Of a stretch of DNA of 64,000 nt, positions 26,272-35,883 are shown one piece after another. The stretch is from Nostoc linckia NIES-25. GTDB taxonomy: Bacteria > Cyanobacteriota > Cyanobacteriia > Cyanobacteriales > Nostocaceae. Position 1 is the stretch's first letter. Each line of letters starts with the position of its first letter. Location of the stretch: NCBI RefSeq assembly GCF_002368035.1, contig NZ_AP018222.1, forward strand, positions 5,743,238-5,807,237, in the 5' to 3' direction. Both the position numbers and the translations under genes were made by a program. The notes beneath the pieces were generated by a model that was not told the DNA's origin, made no database searches, and was given only the letters and a program-made list of their open reading frames with translations.

Positions 26272-27129
26272 ATGCGTTGGCAATTAGGTCGCAGGAGTAC
26301 AAATGTTGAAGATCGGCGTGGGACGAATGTTTCTGCTCCTCTCGTAGGCGGAGGTATTGGAGCAGCACTCATATCACTAGTAGTTTTCCTTTTGGGTGGC
26401 GATCCCAGCGTGATTTGGGAACAAAATCCTACATCAAATGATAACCCTGTGACTAATTCACCGCAATCAACAGGCTCTAATCCTCAAAACCAAATGGCGG
26501 ATTTTGTATCTGTAGTCCTGGCTGACACAGAAGATACATGGAGCGAGCTGTTTCGGCAAAACGGACGAACTTATGTAGAACCGAAGTTAGTTCTTTATTC
26601 AAATGCAGTGCAGTCTGCTTGTGGATTTACGCGTTCGGTAGTTGGGCCATTTTATTGCCCGCAAGATGAGAAAGTATATATTGATTTAAGTTTTTATCGT
26701 GATTTGAAAACTCGATACCAAGCACCTGGAGATTTTGCTCAAGCATATGTAATTGCTCATGAAGTTGGGCATCACGTCCAAAATTTACTAGGAATTTCAG
26801 ACAAAGTTAGAGTATTACAAAATCAAACTAGTCAAACCCAAGCAAATCAGCTTTCTGTGGCATTAGAATTACAAGCAGACTGTTTTGCAGGAGTTTGGGC
26901 GCATCACGCACAACGTTCGCGTCAAATTCTAGAAACAGGCGATGTTGAAGAAGCATTGAACGCTGCTAGCAGTATTGGAGACGACCGCTTACAAGAACAA
27001 GCTAGAGGTTATGCCGTACCAGAATCCTTTACACACGGTAGTTCGGCTCAACGGGTTCGCTGGTTTAAGCAAGGTATTCAAACTGGTGATACTCAACAAT
27101 GTAATACCTTTGCTAGCGCAAATCGTTAA
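26272..27129 (+). CDS. Putative neutral zinc metallopeptidase (YpfJ family)
   Basis: Starting at the ATG at 26272 gives 285 residues that open MRWQLGRRSTNVEDRRG, the usual beginning of this family, followed by one membrane anchor (GGGIGAALISLVVFLLGG, 26-43). The catalytic domain should lie outside the cytoplasm. The zinc motif HEVGH is at H163-H167 in VIAHEVGHHVQNLLGI, with the later ELQADCFAGVWAHHA block supplying a further conserved acidic residue. Four cysteines are placed as in relatives (CGF and FYCP). The physiological substrate is not known. The frame is open upstream, but those codons do not match the family. Confidence 0.9.
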   Translation: MRWQLGRRSTNVEDRRGTNVSAPLVGGGIGAALISLVVFLLGGDPSVIWEQNPTSNDNPVTNSPQSTGSNPQNQMADFVSVVLADTEDTWSELFRQNGRTYVEPKLVLYSNAVQSACGFTRSVVGPFYCPQDEKVYIDLSFYRDLKTRYQAPGDFAQAYVIAHEVGHHVQNLLGISDKVRVLQNQTSQTQANQLSVALELQADCFAGVWAHHAQRSRQILETGDVEEALNAASSIGDDRLQEQARGYAVPESFTHGSSAQRVRWFKQGIQTGDTQQCNTFASANR

Positions 27130-27141
27130 ACAAATTACAAA

Positions 27142-27246
27142 TACAGCAGATTGCAACAGGCGTGAGGTACAGATCGTCGTAGGGGCCCACAGCTGTGCGC
27201 CCCTACCCATGTAACCGTATACTTCATTTACCTGAAAAACGCTATA
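27142..27246. repeat. MITE-like element, family B, TA-flanked
   Basis: The insert (27144-27244) starts CAGCAGATTGCAACAGG and ends CCTGAAAAACGCTA, with a central TAGGGGC.../...GCCCCTA palindrome and TA on each side. It is the inverse of the copy at 30455-30546. Confidence 0.75.
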
Positions 27247-27549
27247 ATTTCTATTACAAATTTTTGCAATCATCTTCTAGGCACATCTAATTCACCATCT
27301 GTGAGTTGCTAGTTTTTTAGCTATTACGCTCTGAAATTGCATAGTGATTCATGAATTTGGTAGACTGTTGACGGTTAACTGTTAAGGGACTACCAAATAA
27401 AAAAACATACAACTTTTCTTGTGGGGTGGGCGTCTCGCCCGCCTGTAGAAAGGGGCGGACTTTCCGGTCCACCCTACAAGACTGGATAATTTATTTCTTG
27501 GTAATCCCTAACCGTCAACAATTAACAATCACCAACCTGAGAATGTTTG

Positions 27550-28554
27550 TTAAAAACGAACAATCACTTTACCGCAATTTTGACCGCTATATAAATATTC
27601 CACAGCATCAACAATAGATTCTATTCCTCTGAATTCTGTTGGATCGACAGCAGGTTTAATCTTGCCTGTTGATACTAATTCCATCAGTCGAGACTGTTTC
27701 TCTTGTAGATATTCTAAATAGTCAATAAAGAGAAACGCGCGTAGTGACGCTGATTTCCATAGTAATTTGTTGTATATTCTCGGACGGTTTACCAACTCTA
27801 GTTCTGGCGATAAGTATTCAGAAATATATCCAGCGATAACTAGTCTGCCGCGCCGTGCCAGGTTATCAACACATATATCAAACAACTCACTGCCAACGCA
27901 TTCATAAACTAAGTCAATGCCTTGGGGATATTCTTTTTTGAGAACTTCATCAAGATTTTCTTGCGAGTAATCGATCGCTCGATGACAGCCAAGCTGCTTG
28001 AGAAATTGAACTTTGAAGTCCGATCGGCACGTTCCAATCACATGAGCGCCTGCAAGCAAGGCGAGTTGGACAGCATAACTACCTGTGCCACCTGCTGCGG
28101 CTGTTACCAATACCACATCGCTGCTTTTGATTTCCCCAACAACTTCTAAACCAATTGCAGCAGCCATACCACTAGCCACAACAGTCAGTATTTCTCTTGT
28201 CGCTTCTTTAATAGGAATAACTTGAGTAGCATCAACCGCAAAATACTCGCGGTATCCACCTCCTACTTGAAAAGTAATAACATGGTCGCCTATATGGAGA
28301 TGCTGTACATTTTTGCCAAGAGCAACCACAACAGATGCAGCTTCAACTCCTACATCGAATGGTAGTGTATTTAAAAAATATACCCCGGCAGCAATATTGA
28401 CATCTGAAGCATTCACTCCAGCATACAGATTACGCACGACAACTTCATTGGGAGCAGGTATAGGAAAATCAGCTTCAACAATATCGACAGCGGCTCTAAA
28501 ATCTCGGCTCAACTGTTTGACAACCAATTTTTTATAAGTCTTGGGGTTCATCAT
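27550..28554 (-). CDS. Zinc-less MDR family NAD(P)H:quinone/enone oxidoreductase
   Basis: I take the start at 28554 (MMNPKTYKK); a TTG nine bases further up is less likely. The protein (334 residues) is a medium-chain dehydrogenase/reductase of the quinone oxidoreductase group: an N-terminal GroES-like domain (GVNASDVNIAAGVY, VGVEAASVVVALGKNV, GDHVITFQVGGGYREY) and a Rossmann domain with VTAAAGGTGSYAVQLALLAGAHVIGT. No structural or catalytic zinc cysteines are visible. The closest known kinds are the ZADH2/PTGR3-type enone reductases, so reduction of quinones or unsaturated ketones with NADPH is expected; the substrate is unknown. Confidence 0.9.
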   Translation of the reverse strand: MMNPKTYKKLVVKQLSRDFRAAVDIVEADFPIPAPNEVVVRNLYAGVNASDVNIAAGVYFLNTLPFDVGVEAASVVVALGKNVQHLHIGDHVITFQVGGGYREYFAVDATQVIPIKEATREILTVVASGMAAAIGLEVVGEIKSSDVVLVTAAAGGTGSYAVQLALLAGAHVIGTCRSDFKVQFLKQLGCHRAIDYSQENLDEVLKKEYPQGIDLVYECVGSELFDICVDNLARRGRLVIAGYISEYLSPELELVNRPRIYNKLLWKSASLRAFLFIDYLEYLQEKQSRLMELVSTGKIKPAVDPTEFRGIESIVDAVEYLYSGQNCGKVIVRF

Positions 28555-28810
28555 TATTTCCAAATAATTGGTATCAATTTAAATCTTACTGACTAGTTGC
28601 CACCCTTAAATCTTAGTCTTAGTTATAGGGTTAATTCTCAGTAAATCACACTTAGGTATGGAAACGAAAGTAAAAATGAGAGTTACAGCCCTTGCGAACA
28701 AGGGGTATTCAGCATTGGTAATAGAGCGATCGCTGTGGCATCTGATGGTAAGAAATTGTACTTAAAAATGTAAAATACAAAAGTTAAAACCCCCATCGAG
28801 ACTGGCTTTT

Positions 28811-28870
28811 CCCTTCTGCCCCCTGCCCCCTGCCTCCTGCCTCCTACCCCCCGCCCCCTGCCTTCTACTT
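28811..28870. repeat. CTGCCCC/CTGCCTC heptamer tract
   Basis: Seven or so tandem units of CTGCCCC and CTGCCTC, interrupted once (CTACCCCCCG). It is the same repeat class as 17806-17832 in reverse. Confidence 0.8.
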
Positions 28871-28994
28871 ATTACCTTTTTCAACTTTAGAAGGTCTACC
28901 CATTGAGCGACAACGAGCAGAGAATTCATAATTTACAATGCAGCCAGGATTTAATTAATTGATAGTTAAATCCTGGCTGCTCAACCTCATAGCA

Positions 28995-29082
28995 CAATAC
29001 GGTTCAGATAAAACTAAAATCTTTATCCTGCAAACAATGTAGAGACGTTGCAATGCAACGTCTCTACTACTGAACCGTATTG
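28995..29082. repeat. MITE-like element, family E
   Basis: The inverted ends CAATACGGTTCAG and CTGAACCGTATTG enclose an 88-bp unit. Inside is the perfect palindrome AGAGACGTTGCA/TGCAACGTCTCT, a unit widespread in cyanobacteria as I recall. No coding capacity. Confidence 0.75.
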
Positions 29083-29131
29083 CTCAATTAATTGAATATG
29101 GCAAATAATTTTATGCAACCAAATCGACATT

Positions 29132-29806
29132 ATGAATTTTAAACTTGTATTGTGGTTACTGTGGGCTGGATTTATCGCTTATATTTTATTGTTAGCACCG
29201 CCCTTTCACTTAGATGAAACGCTAACGCTGTTGAAAAATATATTTACTCTTCAGTGGTCTGCTATTAATCCAATTATTCTTTCTTTATTTTCTCTAGTGG
29301 GTATTTGGCTATTAATTTATAGTAGTTTATTGTTCATTGATGGCAGAATGCAATCAATCCGTTTTTGGCCTTTTGCCATCGCATCAGTCGGTTCAGGTGT
29401 ACTTGGGCTTTTGCCGTATTTGGCTTTGCGCGAACCAAATCAACAATTTTCTGGACAAAAGGATGCTTTTTTGAATCTGTTAGATTCTCGCTTTTACGGT
29501 ATTGTCTTGACTTTAAGTACAATTGTCTTGCTTGTCTATGGCATTGCCTTCGGTGATTGGGGAGATTACGTGCAGCAGTTCCAAAGCGATCGCTTTATCA
29601 ATGGTATGAGCTTGGCATTTTGCCTATTTTATGTTTTATTTCCTACTGTTGTTGGCGATGATATGGCTCGTCGCCGTTTCCCTAATGCCCAGGTATTTTT
29701 AGCAGTAGTCTTTGTTCCCTTACTCGGTTCTCTTGCTTATCTTTGCCTGCGCCCGCCATTACTGTTATCAACTATTCGCGAACAAACATTCATAGCTAAT
29801 CGGTAA
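29132..29806 (+). CDS. Multi-pass membrane protein, unknown function
   Basis: This 224-residue protein has six or so hydrophobic segments (LVLWLLWAGFIAYILLLAPP; LSLFSLVGIWLLIYSSLLFI; FAIASVGSGVLGLLPYLAL; GIVLTLSTIVLLVYGIAF; GMSLAFCLFYVLFPTVV; VFLAVVFVPLLGSLAYLCL). The motif VVGDDMARRRFPNAQ lies between the last two. It resembles conserved cyanobacterial membrane proteins whose role I cannot name. It is followed after 11 bp by a DUF4174 gene on the same strand, so the pair is probably co-transcribed. Confidence 0.8.
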   Translation: MNFKLVLWLLWAGFIAYILLLAPPFHLDETLTLLKNIFTLQWSAINPIILSLFSLVGIWLLIYSSLLFIDGRMQSIRFWPFAIASVGSGVLGLLPYLALREPNQQFSGQKDAFLNLLDSRFYGIVLTLSTIVLLVYGIAFGDWGDYVQQFQSDRFINGMSLAFCLFYVLFPTVVGDDMARRRFPNAQVFLAVVFVPLLGSLAYLCLRPPLLLSTIREQTFIANR

Positions 29807-29817
29807 ATATTGGCGAG

Positions 29818-30336
29818 ATGATGAAATTCCTAACATTTCCTAAAGTGAATAACTCACTATTAATAGTACTTACCTTATTAGCATCCTTTATGCTACTGCC
29901 AGTTAACATTGCTGGTACTGTCCAAGGTTCAACCAATCAAGATATCAAAATGTTTTCATTTAATCTCAGTTCCCAAAAATGGCAAAATCGCATATTATTG
30001 GTCTTTGCACCGTCTGTTGATAACCATAAATATCAGCAACAAATGAAGTTATTTGACCAGCACCAAGACGGTTTTACAGATAGGGATTTAGTTCTTGTTC
30101 GGGTTTTGGCAACAGATAAAAGCTATGCCAATGGACTACCAATAGATGAGCCTTCTGCTGCCAATTTGCGAGATCGCTTTGGAATTGATAAAGAAAATTT
30201 TCGCGTCATTTTGCTGGGCAAAGATGGTGGTGTTAAGCGCCAAGATACTACACCAGTCCAAGCAACAGCAATTTTTGAGCAAATAGACGCCATGCCTATG
30301 CGCCAACAAGAAATGCACGAACGGAGCAGAAAATAG
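29818..30336 (+). CDS. DUF4174-domain protein, probably exported
   Basis: This 172-residue protein has an N-terminal hydrophobic segment (LLIVLTLLASFMLLPVNIAG) that fits a signal peptide or anchor. The rest matches DUF4174: the start WQNRILLVFAPS, then QQQMKLFDQHQDGFTDRDLVLVRVL, and the end FRVILLGKDGGVKR. This domain is thioredoxin-like in predicted fold, but without a CxxC pair here, so disulfide chemistry is unlikely. The function is unknown. It follows the preceding membrane-protein gene after 11 bp, suggesting a shared role at the membrane. Confidence 0.85.
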   Translation: MMKFLTFPKVNNSLLIVLTLLASFMLLPVNIAGTVQGSTNQDIKMFSFNLSSQKWQNRILLVFAPSVDNHKYQQQMKLFDQHQDGFTDRDLVLVRVLATDKSYANGLPIDEPSAANLRDRFGIDKENFRVILLGKDGGVKRQDTTPVQATAIFEQIDAMPMRQQEMHERSRK

Positions 30337-30348
30337 CTTATATCCAAG

Positions 30349-30430
30349 ACTAAAGCCAAAATCGCCCTTGGCAAGGGGAGGGGTAAAACTTATGTGCGAT
30401 AAGCGTTTGAGCTTAAGTTGACACTAATGA
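30349..30430. repeat. Family A element, right part only
   Basis: AAGCCAAAATCGCCC through GGGGAGGGGTAAAAC to GAGCTTAAGTTGACAC matches the right half of the element at 22205-22400. The left half is missing. Confidence 0.7.
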
Positions 30431-30452
30431 ACCCTGCCTCCCACCTTCTACT

Positions 30453-30546
30453 TACAGCGTATTTCGGGTAAATGAAGTACATGGGTAGGGGCACAATATA
30501 TTGTGCCCCTACGATTATCTGTACCTCATCAAGTTGCAATCTGCTG
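30453..30546. repeat. MITE-like element, family B
   Basis: It begins after TA (30453-30454) with CAGCGTATTTCGGGTAAATG, contains the palindrome GTAGGGGCACAATA/TATTGTGCCCCTAC, and ends TTGCAATCTGCTG. It is the reverse complement, with few changes, of 27144-27244. Confidence 0.75.
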
Positions 30547-30560
30547 TTCCCAGCGATCGC

Positions 30561-31499
30561 CTACAACTGAGATGCTGACTTTTTTAACCATTTCGATACT
30601 TCGTTGTAAAACTTAAACTGGCTTTCACTGGCACGAAACTCTTTAGTATGAACCATTCTTCTTCCCTGAATCCACTCCGTGCCGTGGTATTTATGTAACA
30701 ATTCGTGATACAACACAAATTCAACTACAAACTCAGGTACTTTAGCATCATCAAGAGTCAAGCTTATGACTACCCTATCTCTAGCTGACTCATAGTGTCC
30801 TAATTTACGGTAAGTGTTAATGCGACTCCATGCTAGACGCGGTTTAGCAAGGCTGGCGGCAAAATATTCATGATTAACTTTATTAAATAACTCATCAAGA
30901 TTATAAAACTTACCTTGTGGATTTTCTGCCAGAACCTCAGCAATCAAATCAAGCTCTAACAAAACATTACTGTATTCTTGTGTGCTGGCAAATGCTTTAA
31001 TGATTCGTGTATTATTTTGGCTTTTACCAAGAAGAGCAGATTCTACTAACGCTTCCAACACTGCATTTGGCGCATTTATAAATCCCTCACTAATTATGAT
31101 GGTAGCTGCGTTAGCAGATCTTTTACCCTGATATAGCCCAGATAAATTAGTTATCGCGATCGTTAGTTGTAGTGTTTCTTGACCACTACTACTTAGAATA
31201 TGTGTAGCTGTTTCCAACAGATAGCAAGTATTTTTTAAGTGAAGTTTTAGATAAGCTTCATCTGTTAAAAATTTTATCCATGAGTATATTTTCCGCGATC
31301 GCTCAGTCAGATTTGCTGGCGTTGCTTGCTGTTTAGTACATATTTTTTCAATTGTTGCTGCTTTTGTAATTAAAGTTTGGTGTAATTGTTTTAGCTGAAA
31401 TGAGTTATTATCCAAATTTGCAGCTATATGAAAAATTTCTCTTAATATAATCTCTTGCTGTATTTTAATATTTTTAAGATAAATACGTTTATTATCCAT
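30561..31499 (-). CDS. HELLH zinc metallopeptidase-like protein (SprT-like)
   Basis: This 312-residue protein carries HELLH at H265-H269 within EFVVEFVLYHELLHKYHG. In the SprT-like and M48-related families this block binds zinc with a further His downstream; KYHG and MVHTKEF offer candidates. The preceding YFAASLAKPRLAWSRINTYRKLGHY is also typical of SprT-like domains (the conserved W before the histidine block). The N-terminal 190 residues are helical and unassigned; they hold no membrane segment. Proteins of this type act on DNA-protein crosslinks or have unknown targets. The gene stands alone. Confidence 0.75.
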   Translation of the reverse strand: MDNKRIYLKNIKIQQEIILREIFHIAANLDNNSFQLKQLHQTLITKAATIEKICTKQQATPANLTERSRKIYSWIKFLTDEAYLKLHLKNTCYLLETATHILSSSGQETLQLTIAITNLSGLYQGKRSANAATIIISEGFINAPNAVLEALVESALLGKSQNNTRIIKAFASTQEYSNVLLELDLIAEVLAENPQGKFYNLDELFNKVNHEYFAASLAKPRLAWSRINTYRKLGHYESARDRVVISLTLDDAKVPEFVVEFVLYHELLHKYHGTEWIQGRRMVHTKEFRASESQFKFYNEVSKWLKKSASQL

Positions 31500-31941
31500 T
31501 TTTAGTGAATTATTAACATATGTCTAAGAATAACTGTTCTATTTTACATCTTTTTATCAAATATAAACATACCTCAGTAAGAAGCTATTTATAAAGTAAA
31601 AATCAAATTTTTGTAGGGGAGCCAGTGCGCCCTTGCGGTTAAGAGACTTGTTAGCGAAGCGTCTCGCTCCAGAAGCAACTAGCGTTGTGTTAGGCGCGTA
31701 TTTTGAGATTATTTGTCACGAAAAATATGATATTAGCGCCTAACGCACCGTCTTTGATAGCGGTGCGTTACGGCTTTAGCCTAACGCACCCTACTTAAGA
31801 TTTACTACGATTGCCTACACCGACAGCATGATGAAAATAAATATGCATAAATAAATGCAATGCGAGGTATATAGAATTGTACCTCGCATTGTTAAGATTA
31901 TTGATGTTGCTTGCCGTCCAGTAATTGAACCCTAGCAACCT
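31500..31941. other. Intergenic region with repeats
   Basis: It holds the unit GCGCCCTTGCGGTTAAGAGA (31628-31647), also found near 39468, and the family D element. No gene is seen. Confidence 0.5.
31684..31794. repeat. MITE-like element, family D, uninterrupted copy
   Basis: It runs from GTTGTGTTAGGCGC to GCCTAACGCACCCTAC, with an inner GCGCCTAACGCACCG and CGGTGCGTTACG. The reverse-oriented copy at 41911-42130 is interrupted by a family B element. Confidence 0.8.
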
Positions 31942-34900
31942 TTAAGCAACTACAAAATTGTTGTTAGTTAATGATAAGCCAGCAGATAATTGTGCAAATT
32001 GTATCTTACTAAACGCAGCTGCACTACCATCTTGGTCAAAGAACAATGCACCTGTAGTCGAGTTATAAATAAATCGCTGCTCGCTAGTACTTGCAGATGT
32101 TCCAATGGTAAACTGACTCGCTTGAAGTGAGCCAATTGATAAGCCGCCACCAAAACTAAAACCATATACCTGGATTAGTTCATTAGTAGCGTTGAAGTCA
32201 GAAATAGTGTCAATACCCCCATTGTAATTATAGAAACCAAAGGTATCGATACCAGCTCCTCCAGAAAGGCTATCATTACCGTTTCCACCTCTAAGAGTAT
32301 CATTGCCATTACTCCCAACAATCGAGTCATTATTGACCGTACCTGAGATATTTAATTGTTCGAGACTATTGTAGTTAACCCGATACATACCCACTGTAAT
32401 TGAGCCAGTGTTAGTAGTAGCATTGAATGTCGAAGTAATTCCCCCAGCAGCAGAGTTGTAAATGACGAACAACGAATCATTACCATTACCCCCATCTACT
32501 GTTTGAATCACTAAATCAGGCAGGTCAGTATCTATGGAATTAGTGATTAGATTGAAGGAATCATTGCCATCGCCCCCAGAGAGGAGATTATTGCCTGTTG
32601 AACTGCTAAAGCTCAACTTATCGTCACCAGCACCACCTTCTAAAGTATTATTACCAGAGGGGCGAGAGTCGGAATAGTCATAAGAGGCGTAGTAGCTGTA
32701 GTCGCCAGTGATGTCAAGATAATCATTGCCATCGCCCCCAATAAGCAGGTTGTCACCTTTTGAACCGCCAGCACTCAATGTATCGTCACCTACACCTCCA
32801 TCGAGGGTGTTATTACCTAAAGTGCGATAGTCGGAGGTGGAGTAAGATTGGTTGGAGTAGCCGCCAAAGATATCTAGAGAATCATTGCCATCGCCCCCAA
32901 TAAGCAGATTATTGCCTTTTGAACCCTTAGCACTCAAGCTATCGTTACCTGTACCTCCATTGAGGGTGTTATTGCCTAAAGAGCGAGAGTCGGAGGAGTA
33001 GTCACCGTTGGTGTAGTAACTGCCAGTAAGGTCAAGAGAATCATTGCCATCGCCCCCAATAAGCAGGTTCTTGCCTGTTGAAGCGACAGCATTCAATGTA
33101 TCGTTACCTGCGCCTCCATTGAGAGTATTATTGCCTGTTGAACCTCTAGCACTCAATACATCATCACCAATACCACCATCAAGGCTATTGTTTCCCGCAC
33201 CACCAATGAGAGTATCATTTCCCGCACCGCCAATGAGAGTATCATTTCCGGCATTACCTCTCAAAAGATCGTTACCACTTAAGCCGTTGATAATATCGTC
33301 ACCCCCCTGACCATTCACCACATCATTGGAGTTGTCAAAACCTGTAACGTTGTTGTTGAGGTCATTGAGGAAGGTAACAGTGTTTTTGTTCAACAGGGTA
33401 GTTTGAGTGGAATTAGCATCAAACACATCAATACTGTCGCTGATGCCGGTTTGTCCAGTAAACAGGATATTCTCACTATCGAGGTTTTCTAGTTGGAAAT
33501 TTTGGAGAATGACTTTGGGAGTATTGTTATTAGATAAATCCTCAAAGGTAATTTCTAAATTGTTACCGTTTTTAGTTAATTGCAGATTTTGAGCACTAAA
33601 TAGACGGAAGCTACTGTTATCTATAAATTCCAAAGTGTCTAAGGAGGCATCGAAATCCGTGATTATGTCAGTACCGATGTCATAGTAGCTATCTAAAAAG
33701 TCGTAAACAAATTTATCATTGCCGGAACCACCAGTTAAGGTGTCGTTACCCTTCCCACCTTTTAGGACATCATTACCTGCACCCCCAATAATCGTATCAT
33801 TACCGTCATAGCCCCCAAAGAGGGTATCGTTGCCATTGTTCCCCAAAATTTTGTCATCGAAGGCTGTACCTAAGATGTTTAATCGTTCGATATTCTTGTA
33901 ACTAACCCGATTATTGCCTGCCGTAATTGTTCCAGTCTTAGTAGTGGCATTGTATGTCGTTGTAATACCTGTTGTATCAATATAGTAATTGACTGACAGC
34001 ACATCGTCACCTTGACCGCCATCAATTGTGTCTTTGCCACCACCGCCTGTAGAGAGCGTATCATTGCCATTGTTGCCCACAATCTTGTCATCGAACGCTG
34101 TACCTAAGATGTTTAATCGTTCGATATTCTTGTAGGTAACCTGATAGCTGCCTGCGGTAATTGAGCCAGTATTAGTAGTGGCATTGAATGTCGTTGTGAT
34201 TCCACTTGTAGGATCTATGTAATCAATAGATACTACATCGTCACCCTTACCTCCATCTATCGTATCTTTGCCACCATTGCCTGTGGAGAGTGTATCGTTG
34301 CCATTGCTCCCCAAAATCTTGTCATTGTACTGTGTACCTAAGATATTTAATCGTTCGATATTTTTGTAGTTAACTTGATACTTGCCTGCTGTAATTACTC
34401 CAGTATTAGCAGTGGCATTGTATGTCGAAGTAATTCCTTGGCTAGCAATGCTGCCATCGACAGACAATAAATCGTTATCCTTTTCTCCATCTACTGTTTG
34501 AATTGCTAAATTATCAAAGGAAAAAGTATTTAGATAAAAGGAATCATTGCCATCGCCACCATTTAGTAGGTTATTCCCTGTTGAATACTCAGCACGCAAT
34601 GTATCGTTACCTGCGCCACCGTTGAGGGTGTTATTACCTGAAGTGGCATCGTAATCATCAAAACTGGAGTACTGAATAAAATAGCCAGAGATGTCAATAT
34701 AATCATTGCCATCGCCACCGGAGAGTAGGTTATTCCCTGTTGAATATTGAGCAAACAGTGTATCGTTACCAGCGCCACCGTTGAGTGTATTATCACCTGA
34801 GGAGCTAAAACTATAGTACGATCTATAAGCATCAAAGCCAGAGACATAGAGGCGATCGTTGCCATCGTCCCCAGAAAGGAATCTATTGCCTTTTGGAGTC

Positions 34901-35883
34901 AGAGCAACTAAAGTATCGTCACCAGCGCCACCGTAGAGGGTGTTATTGCCTAAAGTTGCAATATAGTTGTATCCGTAGTCACTATCCAGGTAAGAGGCGT
35001 CAAGAATATCATTCCCATCCCCGCCAAAAAGTAAGTTATTACCTTGTGAACCCTCAGCGCTCAATATATCGTTACCAGCGCCACCGTTGAGGGTGTTATC
35101 GCCTGTTGAAGAGTCAACTTTTAAGGTATCGTCACCAGCACCACCAACAAGGGAGTTATTGCCAGTAACCTCAACGAGGGTGTCATTTCCCAGACCGCCA
35201 ATGAGAGTATCATTCCCCGTACCACCACGCAGCAAGTCGTTGCCACTTAAGCCATCGATTTTGTCATTACCTCCCTGACCATTAATGACATCATCTGAGT
35301 TATCTAAACCCGTAATGTTGTTGTCTAGGTCATTGAGAAAGGTGACTGTGTTCTTGATGCCGATACTCGTATCGGTAGAATTGGCATCTAGAACATTAAA
35401 GCTATCGGTAATGGTAGTTTGCCCATCAAAGATAATATTGCCAATAGCTGGCCTACTACCAGAAGCTTTCAAGTTATCCAAATCTTCTAGTTTGAAGTTT
35501 TGCAAGATGACTTTTTTAGTAACTGGCCCGAAAATTCCCCCTTCAAAGGTAATTTCTAAGTTTGTGCCATTTTGGGTGAGCAGCATATTTCGTGCAGTCA
35601 ACCCTTGCCCAATAAATTTAATCGTATCAACTTCAGCGATGACTGGTGCTGTTGGGTTTGTTCCTTTACCCACACCACCGAAATCAGTAATAATATCAGT
35701 CTCATCACTAGCATAGGCAAAGTAGCCATCATAAACAAACGTATCCTTGCCGCCTCCACCTGTTAAGGTGTCTTTGCCTCCCTGACCATTAATGACATCA
35801 TTCCCAGCTTTGCCATTAATTGTGTCGGCGTCGTAAGTACCATATAGGGTGTCGTTTGCGTTGGTTCCAATGATATTTGACAT
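31942..35883 (-). CDS. RTX (haemolysin-type calcium-binding repeat) protein
   Basis: This 1313-residue protein consists almost entirely of glycine-aspartate nonapeptides (GGxGxDxLx, for example GGTGNDTLIGGLGNDTL), which form calcium-filled beta-rolls. Such proteins are exported through type I secretion. The C-terminal domain (GIDTISDFNATNELIQVYGF to NNNFVVA) is the usual cyanobacterial RTX ending and probably carries the secretion signal. No catalytic domain is visible, so it may be a surface or adhesive protein. There is a large internal duplication of about 660 residues: the DSFNVLDANSTDT...NTVTFLNDLDNN segment near 165 recurs near 825. Four further copies of an IERLNILGT..DKI.G.NGNDTL unit lie in the middle and end. 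No type I secretion genes are in the window. Confidence 0.93.
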   Translation of the reverse strand: MSNIIGTNANDTLYGTYDADTINGKAGNDVINGQGGKDTLTGGGGKDTFVYDGYFAYASDETDIITDFGGVGKGTNPTAPVIAEVDTIKFIGQGLTARNMLLTQNGTNLEITFEGGIFGPVTKKVILQNFKLEDLDNLKASGSRPAIGNIIFDGQTTITDSFNVLDANSTDTSIGIKNTVTFLNDLDNNITGLDNSDDVINGQGGNDKIDGLSGNDLLRGGTGNDTLIGGLGNDTLVEVTGNNSLVGGAGDDTLKVDSSTGDNTLNGGAGNDILSAEGSQGNNLLFGGDGNDILDASYLDSDYGYNYIATLGNNTLYGGAGDDTLVALTPKGNRFLSGDDGNDRLYVSGFDAYRSYYSFSSSGDNTLNGGAGNDTLFAQYSTGNNLLSGGDGNDYIDISGYFIQYSSFDDYDATSGNNTLNGGAGNDTLRAEYSTGNNLLNGGDGNDSFYLNTFSFDNLAIQTVDGEKDNDLLSVDGSIASQGITSTYNATANTGVITAGKYQVNYKNIERLNILGTQYNDKILGSNGNDTLSTGNGGKDTIDGGKGDDVVSIDYIDPTSGITTTFNATTNTGSITAGSYQVTYKNIERLNILGTAFDDKIVGNNGNDTLSTGGGGKDTIDGGQGDDVLSVNYYIDTTGITTTYNATTKTGTITAGNNRVSYKNIERLNILGTAFDDKILGNNGNDTLFGGYDGNDTIIGGAGNDVLKGGKGNDTLTGGSGNDKFVYDFLDSYYDIGTDIITDFDASLDTLEFIDNSSFRLFSAQNLQLTKNGNNLEITFEDLSNNNTPKVILQNFQLENLDSENILFTGQTGISDSIDVFDANSTQTTLLNKNTVTFLNDLNNNVTGFDNSNDVVNGQGGDDIINGLSGNDLLRGNAGNDTLIGGAGNDTLIGGAGNNSLDGGIGDDVLSARGSTGNNTLNGGAGNDTLNAVASTGKNLLIGGDGNDSLDLTGSYYTNGDYSSDSRSLGNNTLNGGTGNDSLSAKGSKGNNLLIGGDGNDSLDIFGGYSNQSYSTSDYRTLGNNTLDGGVGDDTLSAGGSKGDNLLIGGDGNDYLDITGDYSYYASYDYSDSRPSGNNTLEGGAGDDKLSFSSSTGNNLLSGGDGNDSFNLITNSIDTDLPDLVIQTVDGGNGNDSLFVIYNSAAGGITSTFNATTNTGSITVGMYRVNYNSLEQLNISGTVNNDSIVGSNGNDTLRGGNGNDSLSGGAGIDTFGFYNYNGGIDTISDFNATNELIQVYGFSFGGGLSIGSLQASQFTIGTSASTSEQRFIYNSTTGALFFDQDGSAAAFSKIQFAQLSAGLSLTNNNFVVA

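Larger units (their letters stand above)
28563..29131. other. Intergenic region with repeats
   Basis: No gene is seen. It holds the pyrimidine tract 28811-28870 and the inverted-repeat element at 28995-29082. Confidence 0.5.

Noticed and set aside
31942..35883. Regularly spaced DNA repeats that could suggest a CRISPR array
   Set aside because: The repeats are 27-base coding units of GGxGxDxL in one long open frame, with no constant repeat and unique spacers.
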